Part shown: positions 20,187 through 30,818 of the stretch, in pieces | Position numbering within the stretch: the stretch's first letter is position 1 | Layout of the letters: every line of letters begins with the position of its first letter | The notes under the pieces: generated by a model | What the model was told of the DNA's origin: nothing | Database searches by the model: none | The model's input: the letters and a program-made list of their open reading frames with translations, nothing else | NCBI RefSeq assembly: GCF_000949865.1 | Contig: NZ_JWJH01000003.1 | Coordinates: 248,001 to 312,000, forward strand | Direction: 5' to 3' | DNA length: 64,000 nucleotides | From: Rhizobium nepotum 39/7 | Lineage (GTDB): Bacteria; Pseudomonadota; Alphaproteobacteria; Rhizobiales; Rhizobiaceae | Made by a program: the position numbers and the translations under genes

Positions 20187-21452
20187 TTACCAGCCGTTGC
20201 CTTTGAGATCGGTCAGTTCAACCTCGAGAAGTTCGAGATTTTCCGCGGCCGTGCCGTTGCCAGAGAGCGTGTTGTGAACAGCGCCCCAGAACTTGGCGGA
20301 AACCTCGTTATATTTCACCTTGGCCGAGGCGGAGGGACGTGGAACGGCGGTCTCGAAGATCGGCTTCCATGTCGGCATGAAGGGCTGTGCAGCGGCCACA
20401 TCCTTGTCGTCGTATAGCGAAGCGATAGTCGGCATGTTGGAGAGCTGAACGGCGCGCATCTTCTGGGTTTCCTTGGATGCGATGAACTTCACGAGCTGGA
20501 TGGCCGCTTCCTGCTCGTCGGAATATTTCGAAACGGCAAGGTTCCAGCCGCCGAGTGTCGAAGCCGGGGCTTCACCCTCTGCTCCCGCCGGAAGCGGGGT
20601 GACGCCGAACTTGCCCTTGATCGCGCTGTCGTCGCCGTTGCCGAGTGCGTAGGCATAGGGCCAGTTGCGCATGAAGACGGAGTTGCCGGTCTGCCAGACG
20701 CCGCGCGCTTCCTCTTCCTTGTAGGCGAGTACGCCCTGCGGTGCGATGGTGCCGACCCAGCCCTTGGCGGCTTCGATGGCGGCTGCGGCCTTCTCGTTGT
20801 TGATCGAGATGTCGCCATTGCTTTCGACGATATGGCCGCCGCCGGCCGATGCTATCCATTCCAGCGCGTTGCAGGTCAGACCCTCATAGGCGCTGCCCTG
20901 GAAAACGAAGCCCCAGAGGTCCTTCTGGCCGGCTTCGCGCTCCTTGTCCTGAATTTCCTTGGCGGTCTCGCTCAGTTCCTTCCAGGTCTTCGGCGGCTGC
21001 TTGCCGTATTTTTCCAGAAGGTCCTTGCGGTAGAACAGGGCCGGTGCGTCGGTGAACATCGGCATGGCGACAAGCTTGCCGTCCACGGTCTGCGACGCCA
21101 CGATGGAGGGGAAGTGATCGCCGATGACATCCTTGGTCGCCTCGGTCAGATCCACGAATTGTTCGGCCAGCTGCGGCGCCCAGATCACGTCTGTCTGATA
21201 GACATCGACATCCTTGTTGCCGGCGGCAAGCCACAGCCGGTACTGGCTGAACTGCTCGCTGGACGACGACGGCATGGTGACCAGGTTGACCTTGTGGCCG
21301 GTCTCTTTTTCGAAGGCGGCAATCCGCTCGCGGAAGAACGCAACGTTCTTGCCGGTCGAATTGGCGGCGATGGAAAGTTCGGCCGCCTGCGCCGAAACCG
21401 CCGCAGAAAGTACGCTGCCGCACAGGAACAAAGTCTTCATGGAAATATTCAT
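20187..21452 (-). CDS. thuE: Trehalose/maltitol-binding periplasmic protein ThuE
   Basis: Family 1 solute-binding protein, 421 residues. Signal peptide about 1-22 (MNISMKTLFLCGSVLSAAVS, cut after AQA), mature start AELSIAANSTGKNVAFFRER. The ATG at 21450-21452 is preceded by GGAGGAG; the frame continues upstream to 21935 without coding features. First gene of thuEFGKAB, reading away from thuR, with a LacI-type operator 41 bp upstream. Confidence 0.92.
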   Translation of the reverse strand: MNISMKTLFLCGSVLSAAVSAQAAELSIAANSTGKNVAFFRERIAAFEKETGHKVNLVTMPSSSSEQFSQYRLWLAAGNKDVDVYQTDVIWAPQLAEQFVDLTEATKDVIGDHFPSIVASQTVDGKLVAMPMFTDAPALFYRKDLLEKYGKQPPKTWKELSETAKEIQDKEREAGQKDLWGFVFQGSAYEGLTCNALEWIASAGGGHIVESNGDISINNEKAAAAIEAAKGWVGTIAPQGVLAYKEEEARGVWQTGNSVFMRNWPYAYALGNGDDSAIKGKFGVTPLPAGAEGEAPASTLGGWNLAVSKYSDEQEAAIQLVKFIASKETQKMRAVQLSNMPTIASLYDDKDVAAAQPFMPTWKPIFETAVPRPSASAKVKYNEVSAKFWGAVHNTLSGNGTAAENLELLEVELTDLKGNGW

Positions 21453-21492
21453 TGTCAAACTCCTCCGTTGACGCTTCCGATCATCCTCAAAA

Positions 21493-21508
21493 TTGAAAGC
21501 GCTTTTGA
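21493..21508. promoter_or_regulatory. LacI-family operator at thuE
   Basis: TTGAAAGCGCTTTTGA, a LacI/GalR-type palindrome with central CG, 41 bp upstream of the thuE ATG. It matches the site at 21644-21659 in 12 of 16 positions, so both are probably bound by ThuR. Confidence 0.72.
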
Positions 21509-21643
21509 CTGATATGAGGCTCGCAAAAGCCAAGCAATCTGTCAATACTCTTTCTGATAGCGGGAAAATCGGGAGTTTTCGCATGCAATTTTCACGGTTT
21601 GCCTTTCGAAATAATGAACTGTAAGGTTTCAGGTGAGAAAAAA

Positions 21644-21659
21644 TTGAAATCGTTTTCAA
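21644..21659. promoter_or_regulatory. LacI-family operator at thuR
   Basis: TTGAAATCGTTTTCAA: a near-perfect LacI/GalR palindrome 60 bp upstream of the thuR start. It is spaced 151 bp from the thuE-proximal site, so a DNA loop between the two is possible (inference). Confidence 0.75.
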
Positions 21660-21719
21660 TTTTTGTCGGCTTGAAAAATCTGCCGAGGCAACGCATGCAA
21701 GGGCAAATTGGCAAAAAAC

Positions 21720-22733
21720 ATGAAGCTCAAGGAATTCGCAGAAAAGGTCGGGCTGTCGCCCACCACCGTCAGCCGCGCGCTGGGCGGCTATCCGGAGGTG
21801 CGCGAGGAAACGCGCCAGCGTGTGATGGATGCTGCGCTGAAATACGGCTACCGGCCCAACGCCAATGCCGTGCGTCTGGCAACCGGCAGGGCCGGCGCGA
21901 TCGGCGTCGTCATGGGGCGGTCCGGCGGCGGGCATTTCTTTTCGGAGTTCATGGGCGGCATGGCGACCCGGCTGGAAGGGGAAGAGACCGACATTCTCGT
22001 CAGCGTCACCGTCGACAACAATCTCGACGAGGAACTGGCGATTTTCAGCCGGCTGGCATCAAGCGGCCGGGTGGACGGCATCATCGTGCATTCGCCGCGC
22101 CCGGCGGATGAGCGTATCGCGCTGCTCAACCGGCTGGGCGTGCCCTTCATAGTCCATGGCCGCTCGAAAACGGCGTTCGAGCATGCCTGGCTCGATATCG
22201 ACAATCATGACGTGACTTACCGGCCCACCATCCATTTTCTGGAGCGCGGTCATCGTCGCATCGCCCTTATCAACGGCCCTGTCGGCCGCACCTTCGTGCA
22301 GGACCGCGAACAGGGTTTTCGTGAAGCGCTGGCCACCCACGGCATCACGCCGGACCCGCGCTTCATGATGAGCGAGCATTTCAGCGAGGATGCTGCTTTC
22401 CGTTTCGCCCGCTCGCTGCTGGAGCAGACGCCGCGCCCGACAGCCTTCGTTGCGGGCGCGATGATGACGGCGCAGGGGGTCTATCGCGCCGCAACGCAAT
22501 TGGGATTGACGATCGGCAGGGACGTGTCCGTCATCGCCCATGACGACGTGTTTCCTTACCTTACGCCGGAAAGCATGATGCCGCCGCTTTCCACCACCCG
22601 TTCGCCCATGCGCATGGCGGGTATGCGGGTGACGGATCTGCTTTTGCAGATCGTCGGCGGTCGTCCCGTCCGCGAGGTTCAGGAATTGTGGCCCGTGGAA
22701 CTGATCCTGCGGGAATCGGTCGGTCCCGCCTGA
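21720..22733 (+). CDS. thuR: LacI-family repressor of the thu operon
   Basis: 337-residue LacI/GalR regulator. Helix-turn-helix at the N-terminus: KLKEFAEKVGLSPTTVSRAL, then hinge YRPNANAVRLATG. The sugar-binding domain begins with AIGVVMGRSGGGHFF. It is divergent from thuE and shares with it a 267-bp region holding two LacI-type palindromes. I chose ATG 21720; an in-frame TTG at 21708 would add four residues. The inducer is expected to be trehalose, maltitol or a keto derivative. Confidence 0.88.
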   Translation: MKLKEFAEKVGLSPTTVSRALGGYPEVREETRQRVMDAALKYGYRPNANAVRLATGRAGAIGVVMGRSGGGHFFSEFMGGMATRLEGEETDILVSVTVDNNLDEELAIFSRLASSGRVDGIIVHSPRPADERIALLNRLGVPFIVHGRSKTAFEHAWLDIDNHDVTYRPTIHFLERGHRRIALINGPVGRTFVQDREQGFREALATHGITPDPRFMMSEHFSEDAAFRFARSLLEQTPRPTAFVAGAMMTAQGVYRAATQLGLTIGRDVSVIAHDDVFPYLTPESMMPPLSTTRSPMRMAGMRVTDLLLQIVGGRPVREVQELWPVELILRESVGPA

Positions 22734-22910
22734 GCTTGTCGTCATAGCTCACTGATTCCATTCCATTTTGTGAACGTCAATTGATTGCCGTTCGCCTTTC
22801 GTCGTCTATACGCCAGCGCCATCTCATGTATAATCGGAATTGTCACGGGCGTTTGGAACAGGACCCGGATCAGCGCGTTTAGGGGACGTGTTGAAGGAGG
22901 AGGAGGACGG

Positions 22911-23108
22911 ATGTTTGGATTCTTGAAACCGCAACAGCAGACTGTGATCGATGACGTGGAGGCAACCGGCACTTACGCCGATGCGCTGCTCAACGTGCCA
23001 AGCCCGGAACTGAACCGTTCCACCGCTCGCGAGCACGGTCACGAGGCCCACTCCCGCGATTATTGCGAAACCCGCGATATCTCCCGTAGCGCGCTCGGTT
23101 TTGCCTGA
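22911..23108 (+). CDS. Small hypothetical protein (65 aa)
   Basis: Begins MFGFLKPQQQTVIDDVEATG and contains SPELNRSTAREHGHEAHSRD. No signal peptide or membrane segment, and no recognised family. The gene call rests on a very strong SD (GGAGGAGGAGG) placed 2-12 bp ahead of the ATG and a stop consistent with neighbouring gene spacing. The frame is open further up (to 22785) but without an SD. Confidence 0.5.
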   Translation: MFGFLKPQQQTVIDDVEATGTYADALLNVPSPELNRSTAREHGHEAHSRDYCETRDISRSALGFA

Positions 23109-23338
23109 GCATCGCAAAAGCTTTCCTAAAAAACGGAACTGACCGGCGCTTCCCCGCGTTTTCCTGCACGACCCGCAGGGCGGCGCAAAGGACCGAAGGG
23201 ACCTGACCGGCATTTGACCGGCGGGCAAATTTGACGCTGCGCCGCCTGAGTAGCGACGGCGCGATTGCGCTGTCCCAACAGATGAAAGCGCAGTCTCGGT
23301 CCGTGTAGGACAAAGAGCGTTTATATCAGGAGGCCGCA

Positions 23339-23527
23339 ATGTCGACCGTCCCCGTCGAACCTTATCCCGAACCGCCGATGCCGGTACCGCCGCAGCCTGA
23401 GATACCGCCGGTAAAGGAGCCGGAGCCCGACAGATTGCCGGACGAGGTGCCGGTGCCCAATCCCGATGAAAACGACGAACCGCCGAAGGTACTATCGGTT
23501 TTCAGACCTTTTCGAATTTCTTGCTGA
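23339..23527 (+). CDS. Small proline-rich hypothetical protein (62 aa)
   Basis: MSTVPVEPYPEPPMPVPPQP at the N-terminus; about one third of residues are Pro, with many Glu and Asp, so it is likely disordered. An AGGAGG SD lies 7 bp before the ATG. It converges on the alkyladenine glycosylase gene, with a tail-to-tail overlap of 26 bp, so the last residues (VFRPFRISC) are encoded by sequence shared with that gene. Function unknown. Confidence 0.55.
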   Translation: MSTVPVEPYPEPPMPVPPQPEIPPVKEPEPDRLPDEVPVPNPDENDEPPKVLSVFRPFRISC

Positions 23528-24101
23528 CGAAGGCCGAGCCTTCAAGCCCGAAACGCCACGGATAATCCTTTGCGCGGCTGATGCCGATGCGTCTGCCGCT
23601 GGTGACGGCGGCAGCCTCCTTCGGCAGGCGGAGGAAAAACGGCGGACTGTCCAGCGGTGCCCCGTCCATCTCTCCGGTAATGGCCAGAGCCTGGCAAAGC
23701 CTGCCGGGGCCGGAACATAGGAGTTTCAGCTTGTCGGTTCCCCGCCGCAGTTTCATCATGTCCATGCCGGTCAGGGGTTCGACGGCGCGCAGGAGCACGG
23801 CAGAACCGGGAGCGCAGACGAAGTTGGCGCACCAGTGAATGCCATAGGACCGGTAGACATACAGACGGCCGGCCGGGCCGAACATCGCTTTGTTGCGCGG
23901 GGTTTGCCCGTTGAAACTGTGCGATGCCGGGTCGTCCGGATGATAGGCTTCGGTTTCCACGATGATGCCGCCGGTATTGCCCACGCGGAATTCCGCGCCG
24001 ATGAGAGCGCGGGCCACGTCCACCGCATCGCGCAGGAAGAACCTCTCCTGCATTTCCGGGCCAAAGGCCTGATCCATCTGGAACCCCTTCCGCTCCGCCA
24101 T
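23502..24101 (-). CDS. 3-methyladenine DNA glycosylase (AAG/MPG family)
   Basis: Base-excision repair enzyme that removes alkylated purines. 199 residues. FFLRDAVDVARALIGAEFRV, then IIVETEAYHPDDPASHSFNG (the EAY motif with catalytic Glu), RNKAMFGPAGRLYVYRSYGI and HWCANFV are family hallmarks. A start at an internal Met (24077) is possible. Single gene. Confidence 0.93.
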   Translation of the reverse strand: MAERKGFQMDQAFGPEMQERFFLRDAVDVARALIGAEFRVGNTGGIIVETEAYHPDDPASHSFNGQTPRNKAMFGPAGRLYVYRSYGIHWCANFVCAPGSAVLLRAVEPLTGMDMMKLRRGTDKLKLLCSGPGRLCQALAITGEMDGAPLDSPPFFLRLPKEAAAVTSGRRIGISRAKDYPWRFGLEGSAFVSKKFEKV

Positions 24102-24109
24102 CGTTGTGA

Positions 24110-25311
<1,202 letters not shown>

Positions 25312-25466
25312 CGGCGTGCCATCACAGGCTTGTGTGCCTATGATTAACGAAAGGGTAACGTCTGTTCACGAGACTTTGTCCAGGTGCGAGGTTGCCGCCA
25401 TATGGCCACCTTCGTTAGGTAAGCGTCTGCCGGAATGGCGGGCAAATCAGGCGGGCTGAACGATCC

Positions 25467-26522
25467 ATGGGCATGAAGGCATTGCTGGACTTCGCAGTTG
25501 CGGGGCTGCGGCACAGGGTAAAGGCAGGGGTGAGAATAGCTGCGGTCGTCGCGATCGGCGGTAGCCTTGCGGCGTGCACTTCCATGGGTCTCGACAGCGT
25601 CAAGAAAGACCCGCCGAAACTCTCGTCCAAGATGATGGCGCAGATGTCCGCCAGGAGCATGCGCCCGGAAAGCCCGGTTCTGGTGCGCATCTTCAAGCAG
25701 GAAAGCGAACTTGAGGTCTGGAAGATCGACAAGACCGGAAACTATGCTCTGCTCAAGGCCTACCCGATGTGCCGCTGGTCCGGAAAGCTTGGGCCGAAGA
25801 TGAAGACGGGCGATCGCCAGGCGCCGGAAGGTTTTTATCATGTCTCGGCGGGCATGCTGAACCCTAATTCGCAATATTACGTCTCCTTCAATCTCGGTTA
25901 TCCCAACCGGCTGGAATCGGCGCTCGGTTACACCGGCGAAGCGCTGATGGTGCACGGCGCCTGTTCGTCGTCGGGCTGCTACGCGATGACCGATCAACAG
26001 GTCGGCGAGATCTACGCCATCGTCGCCCGCGCGCTGCAGGGTGGGCAGGACCGCTTTCAGGTGCAGGCCTATCCTTTCCGCATGAGCGCGCGGAACATGG
26101 TGGCGCATCGGGACGATCCCAACATGCCGTTCTGGCGTACACTGAAGGAAGGCTACGACTATTTCGAGGTGACGCGCCGTCAGCCGAAGGTTTCGGTTTG
26201 CGGCCGGCGATATGTTTTCAACAGCGAATTTGCCGAAGGCGAGCCCGCCGATCCGCTGGCGGCGTGCCCGCCTGCGCTCAACCAGCAGGACCCGCTGGTG
26301 GCTTCGAAACTGGCCGAGGAGCAACAAAAATTTGCCGCCGCGATGAACGAGGGAACTTCCGCCCCCATCAGCGCGTATGTAGACGGCGGCATGCATCCGA
26401 GCTTCCGTGCCATTCTGAAATCCAGCGGTGCCAAGTCCATGGCATCGCAGGTTTCCGGCACGAAGTACCCTATCAGCCGCCCCGAGGCGGCGCTGGCAGA
26501 TCCCTTTGCCAGTGCGAGATGA
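25467..26522 (+). CDS. L,D-transpeptidase (YkuD) lipoprotein, 351 aa
   Basis: Cell-wall enzyme expected to make 3-3 peptidoglycan cross-links or attach proteins to peptidoglycan. N-terminal hydrophobic segment and lipobox IAAVVAIGGSLAACTS (Cys about 32). The catalytic motif is MVHGACSSSGCYAMTDQQV (His about 152, Cys about 159), the SxGC form of the YkuD family. A long C-terminal region of about 190 residues has no recognised domain. It lies 19 bp before a second L,D-transpeptidase. Confidence 0.82.
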   Translation: MGMKALLDFAVAGLRHRVKAGVRIAAVVAIGGSLAACTSMGLDSVKKDPPKLSSKMMAQMSARSMRPESPVLVRIFKQESELEVWKIDKTGNYALLKAYPMCRWSGKLGPKMKTGDRQAPEGFYHVSAGMLNPNSQYYVSFNLGYPNRLESALGYTGEALMVHGACSSSGCYAMTDQQVGEIYAIVARALQGGQDRFQVQAYPFRMSARNMVAHRDDPNMPFWRTLKEGYDYFEVTRRQPKVSVCGRRYVFNSEFAEGEPADPLAACPPALNQQDPLVASKLAEEQQKFAAAMNEGTSAPISAYVDGGMHPSFRAILKSSGAKSMASQVSGTKYPISRPEAALADPFASAR

Positions 26523-26541
26523 CGTAAATGAGGTTTTTCAA

Positions 26542-27327
26542 TTGAACGACAAGACAACGACCCGGCGGGGCTTCCTGCTTGGAGCCGGAGGACTGGCGCT
26601 TGCCGGCCTTGCTGGCTGCAACACCACGGCGCGCGAGACCGCACGGCCCGCCGCGCCCGCCGACGATCCGATGTATGCCCTGATGTACGGCCCCAAGCCG
26701 GACGAACAGTTTCCGTTGCCGGAAATTCCCTACAAGCGGATCCCGCGTCAGTTCCTGCGGCAGATGGTCGAAAACCCAACGGGTGAGCGCCCCGGCATCA
26801 TCGTGGTCGATACCGCCAACCATTTCCTCTATCTCACCTATGAGAACAACCAGGCCATGCGTTATGGCGTCGGTCTCGGCCGCGCTGGTTTCGAATGGGC
26901 CGGTCGCGGCGTGATCCAGTACAAGCGGCAATGGCCGCGCTGGACGCCGCCCGACGAGATGATCGCGCGCCAGCCGGAACTGGAACCCTATAGCGGCCGC
27001 AATGGCGGTATGGAGCCTGGCCTCAAGAACCCGCTCGGTGCGCGTGCGCTCTATATCTTCAAGGATGGCAAGGACACGATCTACCGTCTGCACGGTTCGC
27101 CCGAATGGTGGACGATCGGCAAATCGGTATCCTCCGGCTGCGTGCGCCTCATAAATCAGGATATCGTCGATCTATACAACCGGGTGCCGGATGGTACGCC
27201 GATTGTGGTGACGGCGCTCGGACCTGCGCAGCAGGGCGTGCCGATCGGCGAAGCGGGCGTGCCCGTGGCGCAATATGGCGGCGGCGTGGTCGGTGACGGC
27301 CTGTCTCAACCGATGCAGACCTACTGA
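26542..27327 (+). CDS. L,D-transpeptidase (YkuD/ErfK) with Tat-type lipoprotein signal
   Basis: 261 residues. The N-terminus TTRRGFLLGAGGLALAGLAG is a twin-arginine signal ending in a lipobox (LAGC), so export through Tat and lipid anchoring are likely. The catalytic region YRLHGSPEWWTIGKSVSSGC followed by VRLINQDIVDLYNRVPDGTP is a classic YkuD signature with His and Cys intact. The start is TTG 26542 with TGAGG 8 bp upstream; the frame is open upstream but overlaps the previous gene. Confidence 0.8.
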   Translation: MNDKTTTRRGFLLGAGGLALAGLAGCNTTARETARPAAPADDPMYALMYGPKPDEQFPLPEIPYKRIPRQFLRQMVENPTGERPGIIVVDTANHFLYLTYENNQAMRYGVGLGRAGFEWAGRGVIQYKRQWPRWTPPDEMIARQPELEPYSGRNGGMEPGLKNPLGARALYIFKDGKDTIYRLHGSPEWWTIGKSVSSGCVRLINQDIVDLYNRVPDGTPIVVTALGPAQQGVPIGEAGVPVAQYGGGVVGDGLSQPMQTY

Positions 27328-27335
27328 TAGACAAA

Positions 27336-27365
27336 TTTCCAGTCGCCGGAGACGGCGGCTGGAAA
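27336..27365 (-). terminator. Stem-loop between convergent ldt and chemoreceptor genes
   Basis: TTTCCAGTCGCCG, loop GAGA, CGGCGGCTGGAAA: a 13-bp stem with one G-T pair. On the minus strand it is followed by TTTGTC, so it may end the chemoreceptor transcript and also protect the 3' end of the forward transcript. Confidence 0.55.
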
Positions 27366-27404
27366 TGGCGGCTGAATGAAGGCGTAGTCGCCAGCGCTTC
27401 AGCC

Positions 27405-29225
27405 TCAGGCCACGTGACGTATCATGTCGCGGCCACCGGCATTCTTCATCTCGAGACGGAAACGGGATACCAGCGCCCGCAACTTTGCCGTCTCCGTGGC
27501 GAGCGTTGCCGAGGCCGCGGTGGATTGTTCCACCATGGCCGCGTTTTGCTGGGTGGCCTGATCCATGGCGTTCACCGCCGCGTTGATTTCGGCAAGACCG
27601 GTCGATTGTTCGGCCGCCGACGTGGCGATGGCGTTCATATGGCGGTCGATGCCGGCGATGCGCTCGCCGATATCCTTCAGCGCCATGCCGGTGTCTAGAA
27701 CCAGTTTCACGCCGCTTTCCACTTCCGTCGACGATTGTCGGATATGGTCCCGGATTTCGCTTGCGGCCTTTGCTGCGCGCTGAGCCAGATCGCGCACTTC
27801 CTGCGCCACCACGGCAAATCCTTTGCCGGCTTCGCCGGCGCGTGCAGCCTCAACCCCGGCATTCAACGCCAGAAGATTGGTCTGGAAGGCGATCTCGTCT
27901 ATGACGCCGACGATGCCGGTGATCTGCCGGGACGAGGTTTCGATGCGGCGCATTGCCTCTTCCGCATGGCCTACCACCTCGACCGATTTCAGTGCGCTGT
28001 GGTTGGCGTCGGTGGCGGCGAGGCGTGCCTCGGCGGCGCGTTTGTTGGAGTTCGAGACATTGACCGTGATTTCATCGAGCGCTGCGGCGGTCTGTTCCAG
28101 AGACGCGGCCTGATTTTCCGTGCGGCGGGATAGATCGCCGGCGCCGGCGGCGATTTCCCGGCTGCTGCCGTCAATCGTGCCAATGCCGTCGGAAATGGCG
28201 AAGAGCGTTTCGGCGAGTTGCCGCACCGAGCTGTTGAAATCGTGCCGCAAGGCCTCGAACTGAGGGGCGAAAGCCTCATCGAGCTGAAAGGCCAGATCAC
28301 CCGACGCCAGCCGCTTCAGGCCGGCTGCAAGGCCGGAGGTGGCGATGCGCAACCGTTCGGAGGCATCTTCCTCCGCCTGCCGCCGTGCCGATTCCTGATC
28401 GGCTTCAGCCTGCTGTCTGGCTGCTGCGGCCTGTTCTTCGAGCGCGCGATTGGCAATCGCTGCCTGGCGGAATATTTCGACCGCACCGGACATGGAGCCG
28501 ATCTCGTCCTTACGATCGGTGCCAGAAGGTGGGTGTGAGGTGTCGCCGCCCGCAAGGGTTTCCATGTTCTCCGACAATCGCAGGATGGGACGGATGACCG
28601 ATTTGCGGGTGAGAAGGAAAAGCCCGGCGGAGAAAAGCGCTGCCAGAACCAGCAACCCCTTCAAAATGAGATTGATTGTCGTCTTGGTCTTTTCGCTTTC
28701 AGTTGAGGCGGCGTTGGAAAGGGCTTCGATCTGGTCGCCCGCCGTTTCCATCGCTTTTTCAAGTGTCGAAAACTGCCGCATGAATTCCGGCATCAGCTTG
28801 ATCGCTTCTGTCGAGCCGGTGCCGGCAAGACTGACAACCGCATCGGCGGCGTCGATATAGGCGAGAAGCGGCTTTTCGACACTGTCGATGACCGGCTTGA
28901 CGTCCGTGCCGGCTGACAATGACTTGTTCGCCTCGATCATCTCGCGGAAGGTGGTTTCATGTTCCGCAAGATCAGCCTTTACCTCCTTGAGGTCCAGACC
29001 CATGCTGGCATCGGTGGAGAGAATGGCGGCGAGCACGTCGGAGCGCAGCGCATCGTGCATCATGTCCGCCTGCATGTGTTTGCGCAGTACATCGGCGGAA
29101 AGCGAGACATATTCGCTGTTATGATTGAGGGTCTCTGTCGCCCAGATGCCGATGCCGGCGGCACTTCCGGTTATGGAAAAAATGGCAATGCTTGCTAATA
29201 TTATTTTATTCTGAATCGACGCCAT
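27405..29225 (-). CDS. Methyl-accepting chemotaxis protein
   Basis: 606-residue chemoreceptor. First membrane segment at about 8-28 ([20 protein letters not shown]), periplasmic helical sensor to about 182, second membrane segment about 183-205, HAMP 206-260 with a second HAMP-like stretch, then the signalling domain. The hairpin tip is [20 protein letters not shown] followed by [20 protein letters not shown]. It ends in RDMIRHVA with no CheR-tethering pentapeptide. Single gene, far from other chemotaxis genes; ligand unknown. Confidence 0.95.
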   Translation of the reverse strand: MASIQNKIILASIAIFSITGSAAGIGIWATETLNHNSEYVSLSADVLRKHMQADMMHDALRSDVLAAILSTDASMGLDLKEVKADLAEHETTFREMIEANKSLSAGTDVKPVIDSVEKPLLAYIDAADAVVSLAGTGSTEAIKLMPEFMRQFSTLEKAMETAGDQIEALSNAASTESEKTKTTINLILKGLLVLAALFSAGLFLLTRKSVIRPILRLSENMETLAGGDTSHPPSGTDRKDEIGSMSGAVEIFRQAAIANRALEEQAAAARQQAEADQESARRQAEEDASERLRIATSGLAAGLKRLASGDLAFQLDEAFAPQFEALRHDFNSSVRQLAETLFAISDGIGTIDGSSREIAAGAGDLSRRTENQAASLEQTAAALDEITVNVSNSNKRAAEARLAATDANHSALKSVEVVGHAEEAMRRIETSSRQITGIVGVIDEIAFQTNLLALNAGVEAARAGEAGKGFAVVAQEVRDLAQRAAKAASEIRDHIRQSSTEVESGVKLVLDTGMALKDIGERIAGIDRHMNAIATSAAEQSTGLAEINAAVNAMDQATQQNAAMVEQSTAASATLATETAKLRALVSRFRLEMKNAGGRDMIRHVA

Positions 29226-29318
29226 GGAGCCGTTCCTGCTGTTGGTTATACTTCAGGAATATAATAGAATATGATTAATAAATAATATGTCTTCGTTCTG
29301 GCCTTGGCGAAGGCAAAA

Positions 29319-29349
29319 AGAAAGGCTGCAGTTTTATTGCAGCCTTTCT
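29319..29349 (-). terminator. Rho-independent terminator of the aminotransferase gene
   Basis: AGAAAGGCTGCA, loop GTTTTAT, TGCAGCCTTTCT: a perfect 12-bp stem. Read on the minus strand it is followed by CTTTTTGCC, 20 bp after the aminotransferase stop. Confidence 0.85.
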
Positions 29350-29368
29350 GTAATGGATTCGTATATTT

Positions 29369-30703
29369 TTAATTTGCTCTTTTCAGCGCGTCGCCGAGGA
29401 TCGATACAATATCGTCAAAATGGGATTTCTCGGCGATCAGCGGCGGCGAAAGGGCGATGATATCGCCGGTGACGCGGATGAGCAGGCCGCGCTCGAAGCA
29501 ATCAACGAAGATGTCATAGGCGCGTGCACCAATGGCGCCATCACGCGATTGCAGCTCGATGCCGGCGATGAAGCCGATGGTGCGGATGTCAATGACGTTT
29601 GGCAGGCCTTTCAGCGAATGGATGGTATCGTGCCAGACATCCTGCAATTCGGCTGCACGGGTAAAGAGCCCCTCGTCGCGGTAGATATCGAGCGTAGCGA
29701 TGCCGGCAGCGCAGGCGACCGGGTGGCCGGAATAGGTATAGCCGTGGAACAGCTCGATCTGGTTCTCCGGCCCATGCATCAGCGCATCGTGCACCTTGCG
29801 GCTGGTGAAGACCGCGCCCATGGGGATCGCGCCATTGGTCAGCCCCTTGGCAGCGGTGACGATATCCGGCGTCACACCGAAATAGTTGCTGGCGAAGGAA
29901 GAGCCCATGCGGCCGAAGCCGGTGATGACCTCATCGAAAATCAGGAGAATGCCGTGCTTGTCGCAGATGGCGCGCAGGCGCTCCAGATAACCCTTCGGCG
30001 GCACCAGCACGCCGGTTGAGCCGGCCACCGGCTCCACGATGCAGGCGGCGATGGTTTCGGCGCCATGTAGGGCGACGAGACGTTCCAGATCGTCGGCAAG
30101 CTCGGCGCCATGTTCGGGCTGGCCCTTGACGAAGCTGTTCTTCGCTAGGTCGTGGGTGTGTCGCAGATGATCGGCGGGGATTTGCGGAAAAACGCGGCGG
30201 TTGTTGACGAGACCACCGACGGAGATGCCGCCGAAACCGACGCCGTGATAACCGCGCTCGCGGCCGATCAGGCGGCTGCGGGTACCCTGGCCGATGGCGC
30301 GCTGATAGGCGATGGCGATCTTCAACGCCGTATCGACCGATTCCGAACCGGAGCCGGTGTAGAACACCCGGTCAAGTTTCGCACCTTCCGGGCCGGGTGC
30401 GATTTCCGCCAGACGCTCGGCGAATTCGAAGGCGACAGGATGGCCCATCTGGAAGGAGGGCGCATAATCCATGGTCGAAAGCTGGTGTTTGACGGCGGAT
30501 GCGATCTGGTGGCGGCCATGGCCGACATTGACGCACCACAGGCCAGCCGTGCCATCGAGAACCTGACGTCCGTCATTGCTGGTGTAATACATGCCCTCGG
30601 CGCTCGTCAGCAGTCGAGGATTGTCCTTGAACTGCCTGTTGGCGGTAAACGGCATCCAATAGCTGTCGAGCGAGGTGGAATTTGATCGGCTCGGGTTATC
30701 CAT
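29369..30703 (-). CDS. Class III aminotransferase (omega-amino acid / beta-alanine-pyruvate type)
   Basis: PLP enzyme of 444 residues that moves an amino group from an omega-amino acid or amine to pyruvate. SYWMPFTANRQFKDNPRLL at the start and GLWCVNVGHGRHQI are typical of the beta-alanine:pyruvate group. LIFDEVITGFGRMGSSFASN holds the cofactor-binding Asp, and the PLP Lys is in TAAKGLTNGAIPMGAVF. The ATG at 30701-30703 has GGAG upstream; a longer frame to 30805 is not family-like. The XRE-cupin regulator on the far side of the IS element is probably its former divergent neighbour. Confidence 0.9.
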   Translation of the reverse strand: MDNPSRSNSTSLDSYWMPFTANRQFKDNPRLLTSAEGMYYTSNDGRQVLDGTAGLWCVNVGHGRHQIASAVKHQLSTMDYAPSFQMGHPVAFEFAERLAEIAPGPEGAKLDRVFYTGSGSESVDTALKIAIAYQRAIGQGTRSRLIGRERGYHGVGFGGISVGGLVNNRRVFPQIPADHLRHTHDLAKNSFVKGQPEHGAELADDLERLVALHGAETIAACIVEPVAGSTGVLVPPKGYLERLRAICDKHGILLIFDEVITGFGRMGSSFASNYFGVTPDIVTAAKGLTNGAIPMGAVFTSRKVHDALMHGPENQIELFHGYTYSGHPVACAAGIATLDIYRDEGLFTRAAELQDVWHDTIHSLKGLPNVIDIRTIGFIAGIELQSRDGAIGARAYDIFVDCFERGLLIRVTGDIIALSPPLIAEKSHFDDIVSILGDALKRAN

Positions 30704-30818
30704 AGTGGTTCTCCAATGAAAGAACTCAAGGGCAAAAACGCTTGTTCCGCGTGGCTTTTCCCTGGGTTCGGTTATGTTTTGAGCGGCGTTTCGGCCGATC
30801 GACAAAATCTTCCTCGTT

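Noticed and set aside
29226..29310. Gene in the AT-rich gap before the chemoreceptor
   Set aside because: About 85 bp of AT-rich promoter-like DNA with no open frame worth calling.
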